A DNA stretch of 64,000 nucleotides from Silurus meridionalis (GCF_014805685.1 NC_060898.1:7718501-7782500), one strand, 5' to 3'; positions 1 through 19,279 are shown, counted from the stretch's first letter. Translations and numbers: made by a program. Notes: generated by a model from the letters alone, not told the origin.

Positions 1-5738
<5,738 letters not shown>

Positions 5739-7384
5739 CTTTCACACACACCTGTGTGTGTGTTGTCTGTCCTTTGAAGTCTCTAAGCTTGACCAGTCTT
5801 TATGGTTATGTGACCTAAATATCAGTAACTGTCCATGCAGTGATGATTTCCCCTGCAGTTCTCTGCTCCCCTTCAAAGTTCCCTCGAAGTGTCTCTAAGG
5901 GAGAAAAGAGTGGGTTATGAGCTCCTGTGTGTATTTAATGGTGTGTGTGTGTGTGTATGTATGTGTGTGTGTGAAAAGAATGAGGTAATGGGTTGTCTAT
6001 CACACTAGGGCAGCTGTTATGGGTGGAGTTATGAGTTTAACAGGCGGACCCATGCTGTGGAGGTGGAGCCAGGATTGGCTACCTTGAGTGGTGTCTGCAA
6101 TTGTTTTGGCAAACTTAAGATGCGTTCATTTGTTTCCCATAACTCTGTCCTTTCTTTATTTCACTGTTCATCCACTTCTCATGTTTATGCATATTTTCAT
6201 TGCTTTGTCATAGGCAGGTGCTAAAATTGGATTTGATAATAGATCATTTGGGATTTTGAGAAAAAGACTGTGGATTGAGCTGTGATGTTCTGTGAATCTT
6301 AGGAACTATTGCAATGTCCTGTGTGATTTCTTAGAAAACATTGTGCAAATGTTGTTCTTATTTAATTATTCACCAGACTGATCTCATTTTTTTATGAGGG
6401 AGGTTCAATTACATCTAATAGGTACATAATTTTTGTAGGGAAACGTATGGGAAATTACAAAGAATAATTGCAGCTAATTTTCCATGAGAAACGTATTTAA
6501 TATTCATAGACTAATGGCCAGTTGTTGGGGCAGTCAGTTAATCAGATTTGTAATCTCTACATCTCACTTATAATTGAGTATTCTAAAGAAAAGTAAAAGA
6601 AAAAGGAGTGATTAAAAAAGATGAGTATCAAGTATGAATGAATAAGTCATCAGAAAAAAATATTTTATTGTATATATTAACTTTCAAATGAAATTATTAC
6701 GTGTACAACTGATATCACTAATCAGAATTTTTTTGGCAACAGTTATGTTAGTTAATCAGTTAATCTACGCGAAGTGAAATGCAATTGTCAACATTACATA
6801 CAGAAGAGACAAATTGCCAAATGAACTCAGAAGTTAATTCAGTAGCTTGTTATTTTTTTTCGTTTGCTAAATAGCCGCTTACACATTATCCTGAGTGCTA
6901 CCTACTGAAGCACTTATATTATACACAAAAGCAAATTGCTAACAAGCATTAGTCATCTTACATGCTGAAAATGCCAAAAGATCTGCCTATTTACTGGCTT
7001 ACTTGTATGTCTTGGCAGATTGGATTTTGAGCCGTGAAATTCAGACACACTCAAGAGTTTATGGTTATCATAATTTACATATTATGACACTTTGGTTTGA
7101 AGTATTTAAAACTGAAAATCTAATTACTTGGGCCTGGGATGCTCACTGTCAGGCATTGCTGCTATTAAAGAAAGTGTGGACTTTTGTTACATTTATTTTT
7201 TGATGGATGTTGAAATTTGAATGATATTTTATTTCATATTTAAAATTAATCTGAGGGTTAAATGTAGTAGATAAGATGTTGGTTTTCCTCTTAAAAGTAC
7301 ATGAGTCCTTTCCAGCACCACCAAGCACCAGCATCACTTTGACTCTTGTCAAAGACTCTAAACTCTTCAATTGACTAATTGAGA

Positions 7385-7435
7385 TAACTGTAAATCAGTC
7401 TGGATGAGGGTGTTTGGCAAATGCTGCAAATGTAT
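7385..7435 (+). repeat. tRNA-type SINE 3' fragment
   Basis: The phrase ctgtaaatcagtctggatga followed by gtttggcaaatgctgcaaatgt matches the 3' part of the SINE at 41675-41842 (gtaagtcgctctggat ... ccaaatgccataaatgt). Confidence 0.5.
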
Positions 7436-7786
7436 TAACTTAGTCTGTAACAGTGACATGTATTCATTTGTTTTATTCTACTAAAAAAATGATATCATAC
7501 ATAGTAGAGCCAGCGTACTGCAATCAGAGTACATGTAATTCAAATGGTTCTACTGTTTTTTCCTGATTACACCACAGACTTGTGAACACAGACTTGTTGG
7601 CTTACTGAAAACATAAATGCATGGGGAAAAGCTTAAATATCTTTTTACTGTGGTGCTCCAGTAATAGAGAGTTGATCATTTTTTTAGTTTATTCTATATT
7701 CTGACCACTTATTATATTTCCTTGCAGTGGTTAATGACATAATCCCTAGCAGCAGCATATTCTGATGTGGGTGTTCTAGCTCTATT

Positions 7787-7789
<3 letters not shown>

Positions 7790-7848
<59 letters not shown>

Positions 7849-7857
7849 AGTGTGAGT

Positions 7858-7921
<64 letters not shown>
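7790..7921. repeat. (TG)n followed by (GA)n
   Basis: About 58 bp of TG repeats, a ten-base break, then about 62 bp of GA repeats. Confidence 0.97.
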
Positions 7922-7924
<3 letters not shown>

Positions 7925-8139
7925 TATAGTCTTTATTAGGCTGTGCTATGTCATTAAACTCCAGGGCATTGTGGGTATGTCTGGACCCAGGTGGGCTACA
8001 TTCTGGAATGTTCTGATTCAGTGTGTGTGTGTGTTTGTGTGTGTTTGTGTGTTATATGTAGGTAGCATAACAAGATTTAAGACCTGCCTATATATGTCTA
8101 GCTCTGTTGGAACTATCAGTAGATTATCATGAAAATGAG

Positions 8140-8144
8140 ACACA

Positions 8145-8226
<82 letters not shown>
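8140..8226. repeat. (CA)n microsatellite
   Basis: An almost pure CA array of more than 80 bp. It faces a TG array 95 bp further on, so the two are inverted relative to each other. Confidence 0.97.
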
Positions 8227-8228
<2 letters not shown>

Positions 8229-8319
8229 CACACACAAACAGAATCCTTTTGTTCCCACAGTATAATAGTGTAATAGGATGCTGTCGGCTCACTGCAAGAC
8301 TACCCTGCTAATGACTATA

Positions 8320-8322
<3 letters not shown>

Positions 8323-8372
<50 letters not shown>
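8323..8372. repeat. (TG)n microsatellite with GA-rich tail
   Basis: A TG array of about 50 bp that continues into agatagagag repeats to about 8400. Confidence 0.95.
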
Positions 8373-8374
<2 letters not shown>

Positions 8375-10830
8375 ATAGAGAGATAGAGAGAGAGATGCAG
8401 AGAGGAAAATGATAGACTCATGCATCTGTGCTTGTTTAAAAAGTAGACTGTATATGTCTTTTACATCATGCTTGAAACACGTATGAGTATATCTTTAAAA
8501 GTGTGCTTGTTCAATTATACCACCATGTAGCTTAATATTTGTTACAGTGGTAATTTTAACAGCCCGTGTAATGGAAAAGACAAACTCTTTGAATTTAAAG
8601 GACTATGTCATGTTATCCTGCTTCTTAACCTTTGCTTCTAAACCATGCATCAATTTCTGCTCCGATTTCTGCTTGGTCATCAATTTTTCATGTTTCTGGT
8701 CCTGAACCATTAAACGGGTGACCAAATCAGTAACTCTGGTCTCTAAGACAGGAAGCACCTGTGTCTAAGTTATTTTTTCTCTCAGATTTCCCATGATATT
8801 GTTTTTTTTTTATCTGTATCTTGCTTGGATAATAATTTATCTTTTCCAGGATTTAGGAAAACTGAGCAAAACAAAGTCCAACACAAAGTTCTCATATAAC
8901 TGTCCAGCTAGTTAACACCATATCACATGAATGAAGCTGACCAATGACAATGGTTGACATGTTGTCAAGGGCACAAACAACATTGAAGACTTTACTAGAG
9001 GCAAAATTCTATGGCTACAGAGTTTTCCAGCCTCTAAGAATTAATATTCTTTTTAGCCTAGTCTGTTTTCCCAAACCATTGGACATCCCCTAATGTTCAT
9101 TATCAGTTTTTTACGACATTTTTTAACAAATGATAATATTCCGAGCCCTGCTTTAGCAGCCTAGTGGAAAAGTGTTGTTATACCAAAATAATCTACACCA
9201 ACATGATAGAAGCAGCAGTAACATGAAAAGCATGATTCTTCTCACACTCACTGTGTTACATCCAGACAATCTAAAAGAGACATCAACCAGACGACACATC
9301 AGAGCGAAAGAATCCCGGTCCCAGTGCATTTCCAAGTCGAACTGTTAAATGTTAAGCAGTTTTATTACCAGTGAAGGTAAACAGACTGACCAGCTCAGTT
9401 TCAGTTTGAAACTTTCCACTGTCATCATGACAGTCATGATGTCTCAAATAAAAAAATTAAAAAACTAATCTAGGAAATCCAGAAAACTGAAACCTCTTTT
9501 GAGTTTTTTTCTAAATATTAACTGTAATTGGAAAGCCTGTAGGTGGTAGTACTCAATAACAGTTTATATAACAGTTTAATCATGGAAAGAATTTTTTTGT
9601 GCTATGGTGCACTAGTGCAATATGTCAGAATAGTGTCCAACAGCAAATAAAGTGTATTCATCTAAATGTGGTTTGTCTGAATGTGACTCTAATTATGTTA
9701 TAAAAAAAACATTATGACACAAAGTCCATCTTTAATATTTCTAATATTAATTAGTAAAATCATTGAATAAAATGATCGCTCACGAACTATTTATATATAA
9801 AGCCACACCACGACTCCACCGCTAATTTGGGAAGGCTTGGCCTAATCAGTTAGGCTTCCAGGAAACCCACACATGATACTGGGCAAATATATTATTACTT
9901 TCACGTGCATGGTGTACTAGTAACTTTGTTTTTGATTTGCTCACTATGATTAGTTGATGTTCCTAATCCTGTGCATTAGTTTCTTCTTAATTCTCCTTAC
10001 AGTGACTCAATCTCAACTTCTTTCCATGTAAAGAAAGACCACAGGATCATAGCCTTGGTGATATCCAGGATGTTTAACATTAAAGCTATGCACAATATTT
10101 TTTTTATACTAAACTGTTAACAATTGTCTAGGAAGACGATACATACTCAGTAAAGTATTTTTCTGTGCTGGTCCCATTTCATAATCAAACCTCAAACCAT
10201 ATATCTGATGCCAGCTTCATAATAACAGGATGTTCAAATGGTTTGCATGAAAAAAATTTACTGCATGTGTTTTACTAACAATTTCAAATATCAACCATGG
10301 GTTGATATTAAAAAAAAAAAACTATGAAGCTAGCCAACTAGACTATGATCAGTCCTGGCCATTTGTAGGGCACTATAATCCAGCCCTGACCTTTTTTTAT
10401 GTCAATAGAATCATAGTTGCCTTGCTGTGGGCAATGAAATTCTTTCCTTATGATTCTTACAGTAAGGCTTCAGTATTCACCCTGGTGGATTCTGCTTTTG
10501 TAGGTCGAAGTTATGAAAAAAGCATTCTGTAAAAATATTTAAAATTAAAATGAGGTAATCAGTTAGTGCTCACTTCATGTGTTTTTAATAGAAAATTGAC
10601 CTTGTAAAAAAAAAAAAAAAGCCTTATTTTATTACTTTTATCAACCGTAATGTTTGGTAATTCATTGGTTTATTTATTCGTTTCTCTTTATTAACCACTT
10701 TATTCTGGTCAGGGTTGTGGTGGACCCATTGCCTAACTAAGGAAATCATAGGTGGTATTTCTGAACTTTAAAGGCAAAGCATCATCCTCTTTGCATTCAG
10801 AACAACCACACATTTTCCACTCTAAAAGCT

Positions 10831-10833
<3 letters not shown>

Positions 10834-10892
<59 letters not shown>
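10834..10892. repeat. (CA)n microsatellite
   Basis: A pure CA array of about 58 bp. Confidence 0.96.
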
Positions 10893-10896
<4 letters not shown>

Positions 10897-13800
10897 CTGG
10901 TATTTTGTGTGTGGATTGTGCCTGGTTATAGAAGATAGAAATCAACAACTGCACATGGGATCCATTGCCTAGGTAATTAGTCTGTTTCTGTGTTCTTTTC
11001 ACACAGACATGAACGCATTTTGAAGAGTGTGATGGAAAAAGAACAAAGCAGCTCTATGCAGATTAATTTATTTGGCCCAGTCTCAGCTGACTCAGTCACA
11101 TTTCAATGCATATGATTGAACATAAAGTATGAATACTTCAAAACAGTTGCATCAAGATAATGTAGAATGCGTTTCAATTAATTGTCTTTTCATTATGTTA
11201 ACATCTTTGCAACATATTTACTGTATGTGTACATCATACATTTGTTGAGGTACAAAACTTGGGTCCATTTTCTTGCATGTGTGTTTGCATGTTGTGTATT
11301 TCTAAATAGATTGTAGTGCTCTTGCCAGGCAATCTATTTATTAAAAAATCTTAAAGAACCAAAACTTTTTCTTGATATGACATGTGTGCTATTTGCTTGG
11401 ATGATGTGTATAAGTGGAGCTGTACAACCAACAGCACACACTTGACCTTTACTTCTAATGTTTTTACAGCTAGTAAACCCACCGTGTACCCAAACTAATT
11501 AAGGAAATCTTGCATTTAAAATACTGAACACTTTTGATCCAAAGGTATTTCCTCTATTAGTATTATTTAAGATGATGATAATGATATAAACCATAAATGT
11601 AAAAATCTCCATTAGACATTCAATTAAAATGAGATCTGGAAACTGTAAAGCACATAGCATACATTATTTCCATAAACCTTTATTGGGGCATTGTTGTGAG
11701 GCACTGTAGGTTCAGTTTGTCTTTCTTGTCAAGACTCCACCCATCAGAAAAAAATGCCAGATTTATCCTGATGCACTATGTCTGGATGGAGTTATCATCA
11801 CTTGGAAACCACTTACAGCTGCTGAAGATGGCTCCACATGGGCAGCCTAAGATACAGGAGATTGCTGTGGATGGTACCACTTAGAAACCATGAAGATGGC
11901 TTTGAACTGCAACTAATCCAAACAGTTTTACTGTGGTGGTTTAGTATTACAATTGCACTTCATCAGCTGAAAAAAGCAGCAAAATAGACTTTATGTTATA
12001 AGTACAGTGAATTTCCATTTTACAAACTTCCACTGTTTGACCATATAGTACACAGTCATAGACAAGATTTATGCATAATTGCATCTGATGTTAAACAGAA
12101 TGGGTTTTATTTCAAGAGTGCTCACACACTAGGAATTTGTCTGCTGACAGAAGCTTTTAGGTACAGCATATAAATTAAAGATGAAAAAATATATAGATTT
12201 CATATAAAGAAGTGGAAGGTAATGAAATGTAATTTTCTGAGAATGTGGACATTATGATTCTCCATTAAACCTCTGCTCAGCATATAACCCTGTATTCCAC
12301 TGATGACACAAATGGCTGCTTATTTCTGTGTTATAGCAACATTTGAGAATTGCCTGGGGTTTTGTATAAAGATTGTGATAGCATGCAGTAAATGGCAAAT
12401 TACAAATTACATGTCATTTAAAGGCTTGCGTCCTATACAGTCTGGGCCCATCCTATAAACTTGGGCATTGCAAGATTTGTTGCCTTTTTTGGTACTAGGT
12501 TTAAGCAAAGACAAGCTAGGTTATTTGGTTCAGCTTTTATCTTGTGTTCTGCATGTCTTGTGTCTGAGAGTAGCCTGTATTCAATAAACCGCATGTGTGA
12601 GGTGCCAGACTGACGTCTAATGCCAGACTAACATTTAATGCATTCTTACAAAAAAGGATTTCTGAAGGTTTCTTTGGGTGGTTAATGGTACCTTTCCAAA
12701 GGGGGTCTACTTGTAGCTTTTTACAAAGTGGAAACTGTTAAAGGGTTCAACATAAAACTTTTAAGAGTTCGGCAGGAGGCAGAGAAGAACAGAATGAAGA
12801 GCTGTTGTGGTGGATGAAATTTATTTTGGGTACTGTGATATGTATGTGCTTTTTGTGAGATTATACATGGCAAAATGTCTGTATACATTAACTATGAGGC
12901 ATGGGAATATGTGGATTAATGGTGTGGAGTTTAAAAGTTTGCATGGGTGAGTGTGCATTTTTCTGTGTTAATGTCTTTCACAGAGCCCAAGGTAAAAACC
13001 TAAAAACTGCACAGAATCTCAAACTGCATGGAATCGTCAGGCATTTTTCCCCCTGTTCAGACATCAGTACATTGTGAAAACATTTTCACAAATGTGACGT
13101 ATCAGATGCTCAGAAAGATTAATCATTTTTATCATTGTTTTTTCTCTCTGTGACATCTGGAAAAGTAGAAATTGGATTAAAAACAGCATAAAAGCAGACT
13201 GCATAGATAGGTTCAAGTTGTGAGGCTACTCAAAATAAAGTCTTGTGCCATACAGAATGTATGAATGTATGTAAATACCTGTGTATAGCTTTATATGTAT
13301 TGCATGTCTATCTTCAGGTTCTATATAATACAGGCACAATTCAAGCAATTTTAGAAAAAAATAATATAGACTGTCACCAGTTTAAGTTTCTGACAACTGA
13401 AAAAATAAAATGGGTCATGTGGAAATGACAAATGCCACAAAAATGTACATACAGTTACTAAACTTAAAACAGTAGACTGGACTTAATACAGTATATCATA
13501 AGTCTGAAAATGAAAGATGAAAATATGTGTGAAATGTTTTATTATACATAATTACTAAGAATAAGTGCTGTTAAGGGTTTATCCCAACTCCATTGAGAGC
13601 AGTAAAAGTGCCAATTCATACACAAACCATAAAAAACCCACAAACACACACACCACAAGGTACAGTATTTCAATATCTCAGATACATACATTCTAATATG
13701 GTGAGGCTACTGTGTGTGCATGTGTGTGTATCGAATCTTATACTTCCCTTGAGGCTTAATAAAAAAATTATACTCACCATGTGTTTATGCAATGGCTCAT

Positions 13801-14021
13801 GAATATGCAACTGGCTGGTTTATTTGATTGATTTTTTATTTTTATTTTTTTACAAAACAAGTTTTCAAATGTTCAGGAAACTACTTCCAAATACTCTGCA
13901 CACAAAAATTACATGGATGCCAATATATGTTTCACTTATTCAAGGACTCTACTTAATGAGACATTGGCAGTAATCCTTTTTCCAAGGATCCAGCAATATG
14001 CCATGTGTCTCATTTGCAGCT

Positions 14022-14205
14022 CACAATATGACCAAAAGTTTGTAAACACCTGACCATATTAGTTACTCTTAGTTCCTGTGAAGGGAAATTGTAATGTTAC
14101 AGCATACAGAGACATTCTGTACAATTGAGTGCTTCCATCTTTGTTGTAATAAAGTGAAACCACATATGGTTGTGATGATCAGGTGATCAAAGCTTTTGAC
14201 TGAGT
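14022..14205. mobile_element. short mariner-type MITE with terminal inverted repeats
   Basis: The left end CACAATATGACCAAAAG... and the right end ...CAAAGCTTTTGACTGAGT are imperfect inverted copies that continue inwards (acacctgaccat against atgatcaggtga). The middle (tgaagggaaattgtaatgtt, tacagcata) is a known deletion-derivative body that reappears near 57450. It has no coding capacity. Confidence 0.65.
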
Positions 14206-14384
14206 ACAAAGTGCAGCTGTAACCTAATGTACAGAGTATGAGAAACAGGCAACATGTACATTTGTGTTTACTCAGCCTTTTCAATTATTTTTTTATACAA
14301 GGTTAACATGTGTGTTCTTTGCTAGTTGGCTGCCAATCGAAACCATGTGTCATGACAAAGCAAGTTTACTTTGATTATGCTTAA

Positions 14385-14513
<129 letters not shown>

Positions 14514-15419
14514 AGAACATTCAGTACTCAAGACCTTAATTTCATCTATCTATGGACCAAGCCAATACAAGATAGACACAGAGTGATATGCAATTCTTTG
14601 CGCAATTCTGTCAACATAAAACATTAATAACATTAGTCTTTTTGAACCTAGCTGTCACTGTGTTTATTGGGAAATGGATTGAGACTGTAGCTATTCCTGA
14701 AATTACACCCTACCCTTATAAACTACACATTTTAGTGTTGTTTATGCCGTAATTTATCTACCATATGAGAACTAGGAGGTTATTTGACATTTAAATGAAG
14801 CAGACACCTGGACACTGAAGCAGTAACATAATATTTGAAGGCTACATTCCACATATGATATTTGAGGTAATCAAATAACAAGACAGAGCTGTCAAAATGG
14901 ATTAAAAAAAGTCATACCACAGTCAAAAAGTCATTACAAGCTTTACTCCAAAATACGTTAAATACCAGAATTTAGGTTTGTAATATGCAATGGGCCATGC
15001 ATTTAATAACTCGGCCTTCAGTGGTGTCCTACCTGAATCAAACCACGTTTGAACACCACCATGCCACGACTACAGAAGCCATCACTATCGGTGATATAGA
15101 ATATAGAAATACAATATAACAAAACCCTGCATCACAGACAGGTATCTCATACAGTAAAAATAAATGCCTTTCTAATGCAAGAAACCCAATTACACAATTC
15201 AACAAGTCTCTTTTCAATGCAGCCACAGCTTCCCCGCATACATCATCTCTAGCATAAGCATCAGTAATAACCTCATAAAAGCAATTTATGTGTTTTTAGT
15301 GCAAATTGAAAATGCTAAATTATAATTATAATTGTTATAATTTTTGGACAACCATTAGTCACAATGTCCAGCTTTTCTTGAAAATATAGATATCTGTGAC
15401 CAAACTCACTGAGGATTAG

Positions 15420-16345
15420 AGAATTGGAATTGTTGTTCTCCACAATGATGGCCTAGGCTCTAAGAAGGTCTATAACACCCTGAAACTGAGTTACAGTACA
15501 GTGGCCAGGGTCATACAGATGTTTTCCAAGACAGGTTCCACTCGGAACATGCTTCACAATGGTTGATCAAAGAAAGAGTCCTCGTGCTGCCAGCATTGCC
15601 AAGATCCGCTTGTCAGTGCTCAGACCATACAACGAACACTGCAACAAGTCAGTTTTCATGAACGTCATCCCAGACGTTAGCCTCTTCTTAAGCTGGCTCA
15701 CAAGGAAGTCTGCAAATAGTTTGCTAAAGACAACCTGTCCAAAAGCATAAGTTACTGGAGCCATGTGCCATGGTCTGAAGAGACTAAGATAAACTTGTTT
15801 GGCTCAGATTTTGTCCAGCATGTGTGATGATGCCCTGGTGAGAAGTACCAAGAAAATTGCATCTTGTCTCAGTCAATCATGGTGGTGGCATCATGGTCTG
15901 GGGCTGCATGAGTGCTGCTGGTATTGGAGAAATGCGGTGTTTTGAGGGAAACATGGAATTCAACATGTACTGTGACATTCTGAAGCAGAACATGATGCCC
16001 CTCCCTTCAGAAACTGGGTCAAACAGCAGTTTTCCAACATAATAATGACCACAAACACACCGCCAAGATAACTGCCTTGCTGAGGAAGCTGAAGGTGAAG
16101 GTGATAGAGTGGCCAAGTATGTCTCCAGATGTGAACCCTATTGAGCACCTGTGGGGCATCCTCAAGTGGAAGGTGGAGTATCGCCAGGTGTCTAACAATG
16201 TCATTATGGAGAAGTGGAAGAGGATTCAAGCAACAACCTGTGCAGCTCTGGTGAATTCCATGCCCAGGAGGATTAAGGCAGTGCTACATAACAATGGAGC
16301 TCACACAAAATATTGACACTTTGAACACAGTTTTGACTTGTTCAC
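15420..16345 (+). mobile_element. Tc1-like transposon copy A (broken transposase)
   Basis: A plus-strand DDE transposase of the Tc1 family, read in pieces: an HTH region (15430-15600), SAQTI-like SVLRPYNEHC (15617), GGGIMVWGCMSAAGIGEM (from 15881) and VIEWPSMSPDVNPIEHLWGI (from 16100), the last carrying the final catalytic acid of the DD(34)E triad. An intact member would be one frame of about 340 codons; here it is split over several frames and parts are missing near 15600 and 15800-15860. Copy B at 25866-26365 is from the same family. Confidence 0.85.
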
Positions 16346-16524
16346 TTACTTACTGTATTACGTTTTATAATTAATAATTATATTTTTATTAATAAATTCC
16401 ATTATTTCAACATAAAACTTTTTTTGGTCTATAGTGCTATACGTGAAAAACCGAGAATTATGTAAATGCAATTCTGCGATAAACCGGATGCATGAGATTC
16501 GAACTGCGGTAAAGAGGGGGATTA

Positions 16525-16530
<6 letters not shown>

Positions 16531-16591
<61 letters not shown>
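16531..16591. repeat. (AT)n microsatellite
   Basis: About 60 bp of AT directly abutting the SINE head, a common insertion setting. Confidence 0.95.
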
Positions 16592-16594
<3 letters not shown>

Positions 16595-16810
16595 TCCCTG
16601 GTGGTCTAGTGGTTAGGATGCGGCGCTCTCACCGCTGCAGCCCGGATTCGATCCCCAGGCAGGGAACCAAGCCCAGTGCTGGTCCCAAGCCCGGATAAAT
16701 GGGGAGGGTTGTGTTAGGAAGGGCATCCAGCGTAAAAACATGTGCTAAATCAAACATGTCGATGATCCGCTGTGGAGACCCCTAATGGGAGAAGACGAAA
16801 GAAAGAAAAG
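16591..16810 (+). mobile_element. tRNA-headed SINE with RTE-type LINE body and tail
   Basis: The first 70 bp look like a tRNA gene: gtggtctagtggttaggatg carries an A box, and GGATTCGATCCC (about 16645-16656) a B box of RNA polymerase III. The middle (cccagtgctggtcccaagc, aggaagggcatccagcgt) matches the 5' region of the LINE at 52290-54110, and the tail (gatgatccgctgtgg, acccctaatgggag) matches LINE 3' ends at 44500-44530 and 43606-43650. It is therefore a SINE or deletion derivative mobilised by that LINE family, not a tRNA gene. Confidence 0.8.
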
Positions 16811-17394
16811 GATATATATATATGTATAGATTGAGAGAGAGAGAAAAAGCTTAGTAATCAAGTATTCTACCGATTAGTCCATTGATTAATCAAGTAATCA
16901 ATTAAAAAGTATTTTTTCTTCATTAGAGAGCAATTGTTTAGTTTGAAATTATCCAAAACTTTGGAAACTTTCTGTGGTTTTCTTTGGCCTGAATCTTCTT
17001 TTTGGCCCTCGCTGTTTTCTCTCTGTTCCTCCATTTTTGACGGGAGAAAATGCACACCTGTAAATAAACTCTGAGCCCTGTGTACGCACAACGTGGAAAC
17101 ACAGAAAGTAAAAAGGGAAATTGGCAATACAGGCAGTGTGCAAACTTTCGTGTGGAAAGTGGCGTACACGCATTTCAATTCTAAAGCCTCAGCGCAGTTT
17201 CCTTTACGCTGGCAACAGATGATGGCTGAAATATGATTGAATAGGAATTTCAACATACACACACCTGAGAGAAAAGCTTTATAATGAACAAAATAGAATA
17301 TTTAAAATAATTTATTACATATTCATGGACAAAAATATATTCAAACATTTTTAGTTTTGGTTTTGGTTTAGGACAGCAGAGAATGGCTAATGGT
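16811..17394. other. intergenic, nothing recognised
   Basis: A mixed AT-rich stretch. Open frames of 131 and 74 codons on the minus strand show no domain or splice context and are treated as chance. Confidence 0.5.
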
Positions 17395-17808
17395 AATATG
17401 AATACAGGTCAAACCTCTCTGTGTCAGTGTTTCAAATTCCTTAGCAGTCTGAGAAAAGCCCATCTTCCTCTCCAAATCCTGACCATGTTCTACAGAGGGA
17501 CCATTTAGAGAATCCTGAGCAACTGCATCACTGCCTGGTTTGGGAACTGCACTGTCTCAGATCGCAAGGCCCTACAGAGGATAGTAAGGACAGCTGAGAA
17601 GATAATTGGAATCTCTCTCCCCTTTATCATGGACATTTACACCACACGCTGCATCTGCAAAGCTAATTGAATTGTGGATGACCCACACACACTCTTCACT
17701 CTCCTACCTCAGGAAAAAGGTTCCGAAGCATTCAAGCTTCACATCCAGATGTATGTCAAGCCATCAGGCTCCTTAACACACAGAACTGAACTAAAACTGA
17801 AACTCTCA

Positions 17809-17885
<77 letters not shown>

Positions 17886-18405
17886 CTTTGTTACTGAAAT
17901 GCTACAAATCTGAACTCAAACACTAGATACTCACACACATTCATATCTTCAGCACCACCTATTTTATATTATTATTGTATTATAACGATTCACATGCTGT
18001 TTTGCACATCTACTTGGTTGCTGTTGTTGCATTTTGGGTTTATATTTACAAGTACACTCTTGTTTACTGTTTTCTTTTTTAACACATTGTACTGTATAAC
18101 ACATTATACAGTAGGTGTATAGGCTGCGGTATTTTGTGCTTTATGACACTGTCTTGTGTTGTGTGTTGCACTTTTGTGTTGTCTTTTGTCTGCACTAGGT
18201 TGCACACAATGCACTTTATGTGGCTAAAGCAACTTGCTTTAGGCCTTAGTTCTGTGTTCTGTATGTAGCTCTATGTTGTTTATGTAGCACCAGTGTTCTG
18301 GAGAAACGTTGAAATTCATTTCACTGTGTATTGCATCAGCTATATATATATATATATATGGTTAAAATGACAATAATGACAATAAAAGCTTCTGCTTAAC
18401 TTGAC
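17395..18405 (+). mobile_element. L2-like non-LTR retrotransposon, 3' part
   Basis: In translation the segment 17430-17650 contains [19 protein letters not shown] and then [20 protein letters not shown], the C-terminal portion of an L2/Rex1-type reverse transcriptase. The 3' untranslated part (18110-18400) ends in gacaataatgacaataaaag, a familiar L2 tail. A (CA)n array (17813-17884) lies inside it. The element is 5'-truncated and has stops. Confidence 0.7.
17813..17884. repeat. (CA)n microsatellite inside LINE tail
   Basis: About 70 bp of CA repeats within the L2-like 3' region. Confidence 0.96.
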
Positions 18406-18438
18406 TAAAGAAGTATTTCATTTGCTCACTAGGCTCTG

Positions 18439-18555
<117 letters not shown>

Positions 18556-18674
18556 CTAATAGAATTACAGTGCTAACACTGGAGACTCCTTCCATACACA
18601 TAAAACGTACAGAAAGTCTTAATATATCAAATTTAGGGTTGTAACATATTTATTATTTCGCTTAGACCACCCTT

Positions 18675-18860
18675 TCCCCAAACCTAGTTCTGGAGTGTAC
18701 CCTGTTTTAAACGTTCTACTATTTACACTGCATTAACATACCAACAGCCCCTCAAGAAAGGCTTGTAATAAGCTGATTAGTTGAGTCAGATGCATTTGAA
18801 GCAGGAAAAAAAACTAAAATATGCAGTACATGGGGTTCTCCAGGACCTGGGTTAGGTAAC
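18675..18860. mobile_element. hAT-like MITE
   Basis: The two ends are inverted copies: aaacctagttctggag on the left and ctccaggacctgggtt on the right. The interior (gctgattagttgagtcag) fits a very common non-autonomous family of fish genomes. Family assignment is from memory. Confidence 0.55.
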
Positions 18861-19054
18861 TGTGGTTTGGATTATGTGGAGAATCTGCCATAAAAAACTT
18901 AATTGTCCAAGTTAAACAAGAGAATTTGTAGAAATCTGCTCTGAATTGCTGAATGCATTACGGTCAGAGAATGGCACAGTTCCAACACAAGTTCCCAGAA
19001 TATGTTCCAGGTCCATCAGTTACTGCAAATGAATGAAGGAGTTACAGAAAACTA

Positions 19055-19156
19055 AGATTGCAGTGGCTCGACTGGAACCACCTCTACAGGCTTAAAGCCC
19101 TTCATTAGCAGTGTATTAAGCCTGTAGAGGTGGTTCTAGTGGAGCTACTGCAATCT
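19055..19156. repeat. long hairpin, 41-bp arms
   Basis: Arms 19055-19095 and 19116-19156 are inverted copies with 38 of 41 positions paired and a 20-base loop (cctgtagaggtggtt is in the right arm). It is too symmetrical for chance. It may be a foldback MITE or, less likely, a small-RNA precursor. Confidence 0.85.
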
Positions 19157-19227
19157 TTCTAATGTCAGGAAGCACCGAAATAGTACAACTGCAACTTGGC
19201 AGCAAATTGGAACAAAAAAGTTCATAT

Positions 19228-19228
<1 letters not shown>

Positions 19229-19275
<47 letters not shown>
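19229..19275. repeat. (AT)n microsatellite
   Basis: About 46 bp of AT, between the hairpin and rpl37. Confidence 0.95.

Positions 19276-19279
<4 letters not shown>

Noticed and set aside
15000..15400. Possible left terminal repeat of Tc1 copy A
   Set aside because: I could not find an inverted counterpart to the right end, so the left limit of the element was set at the first transposase-like match.
16591..16660. tRNA-like sequence with A and B boxes
   Set aside because: It continues directly into LINE-derived sequence and lacks a proper acceptor stem and terminator, so it is a SINE head.
16867..17262. 131-codon minus-strand frame
   Set aside because: No domain, no splice partners and no codon bias. 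It borders repeats and is treated as chance.
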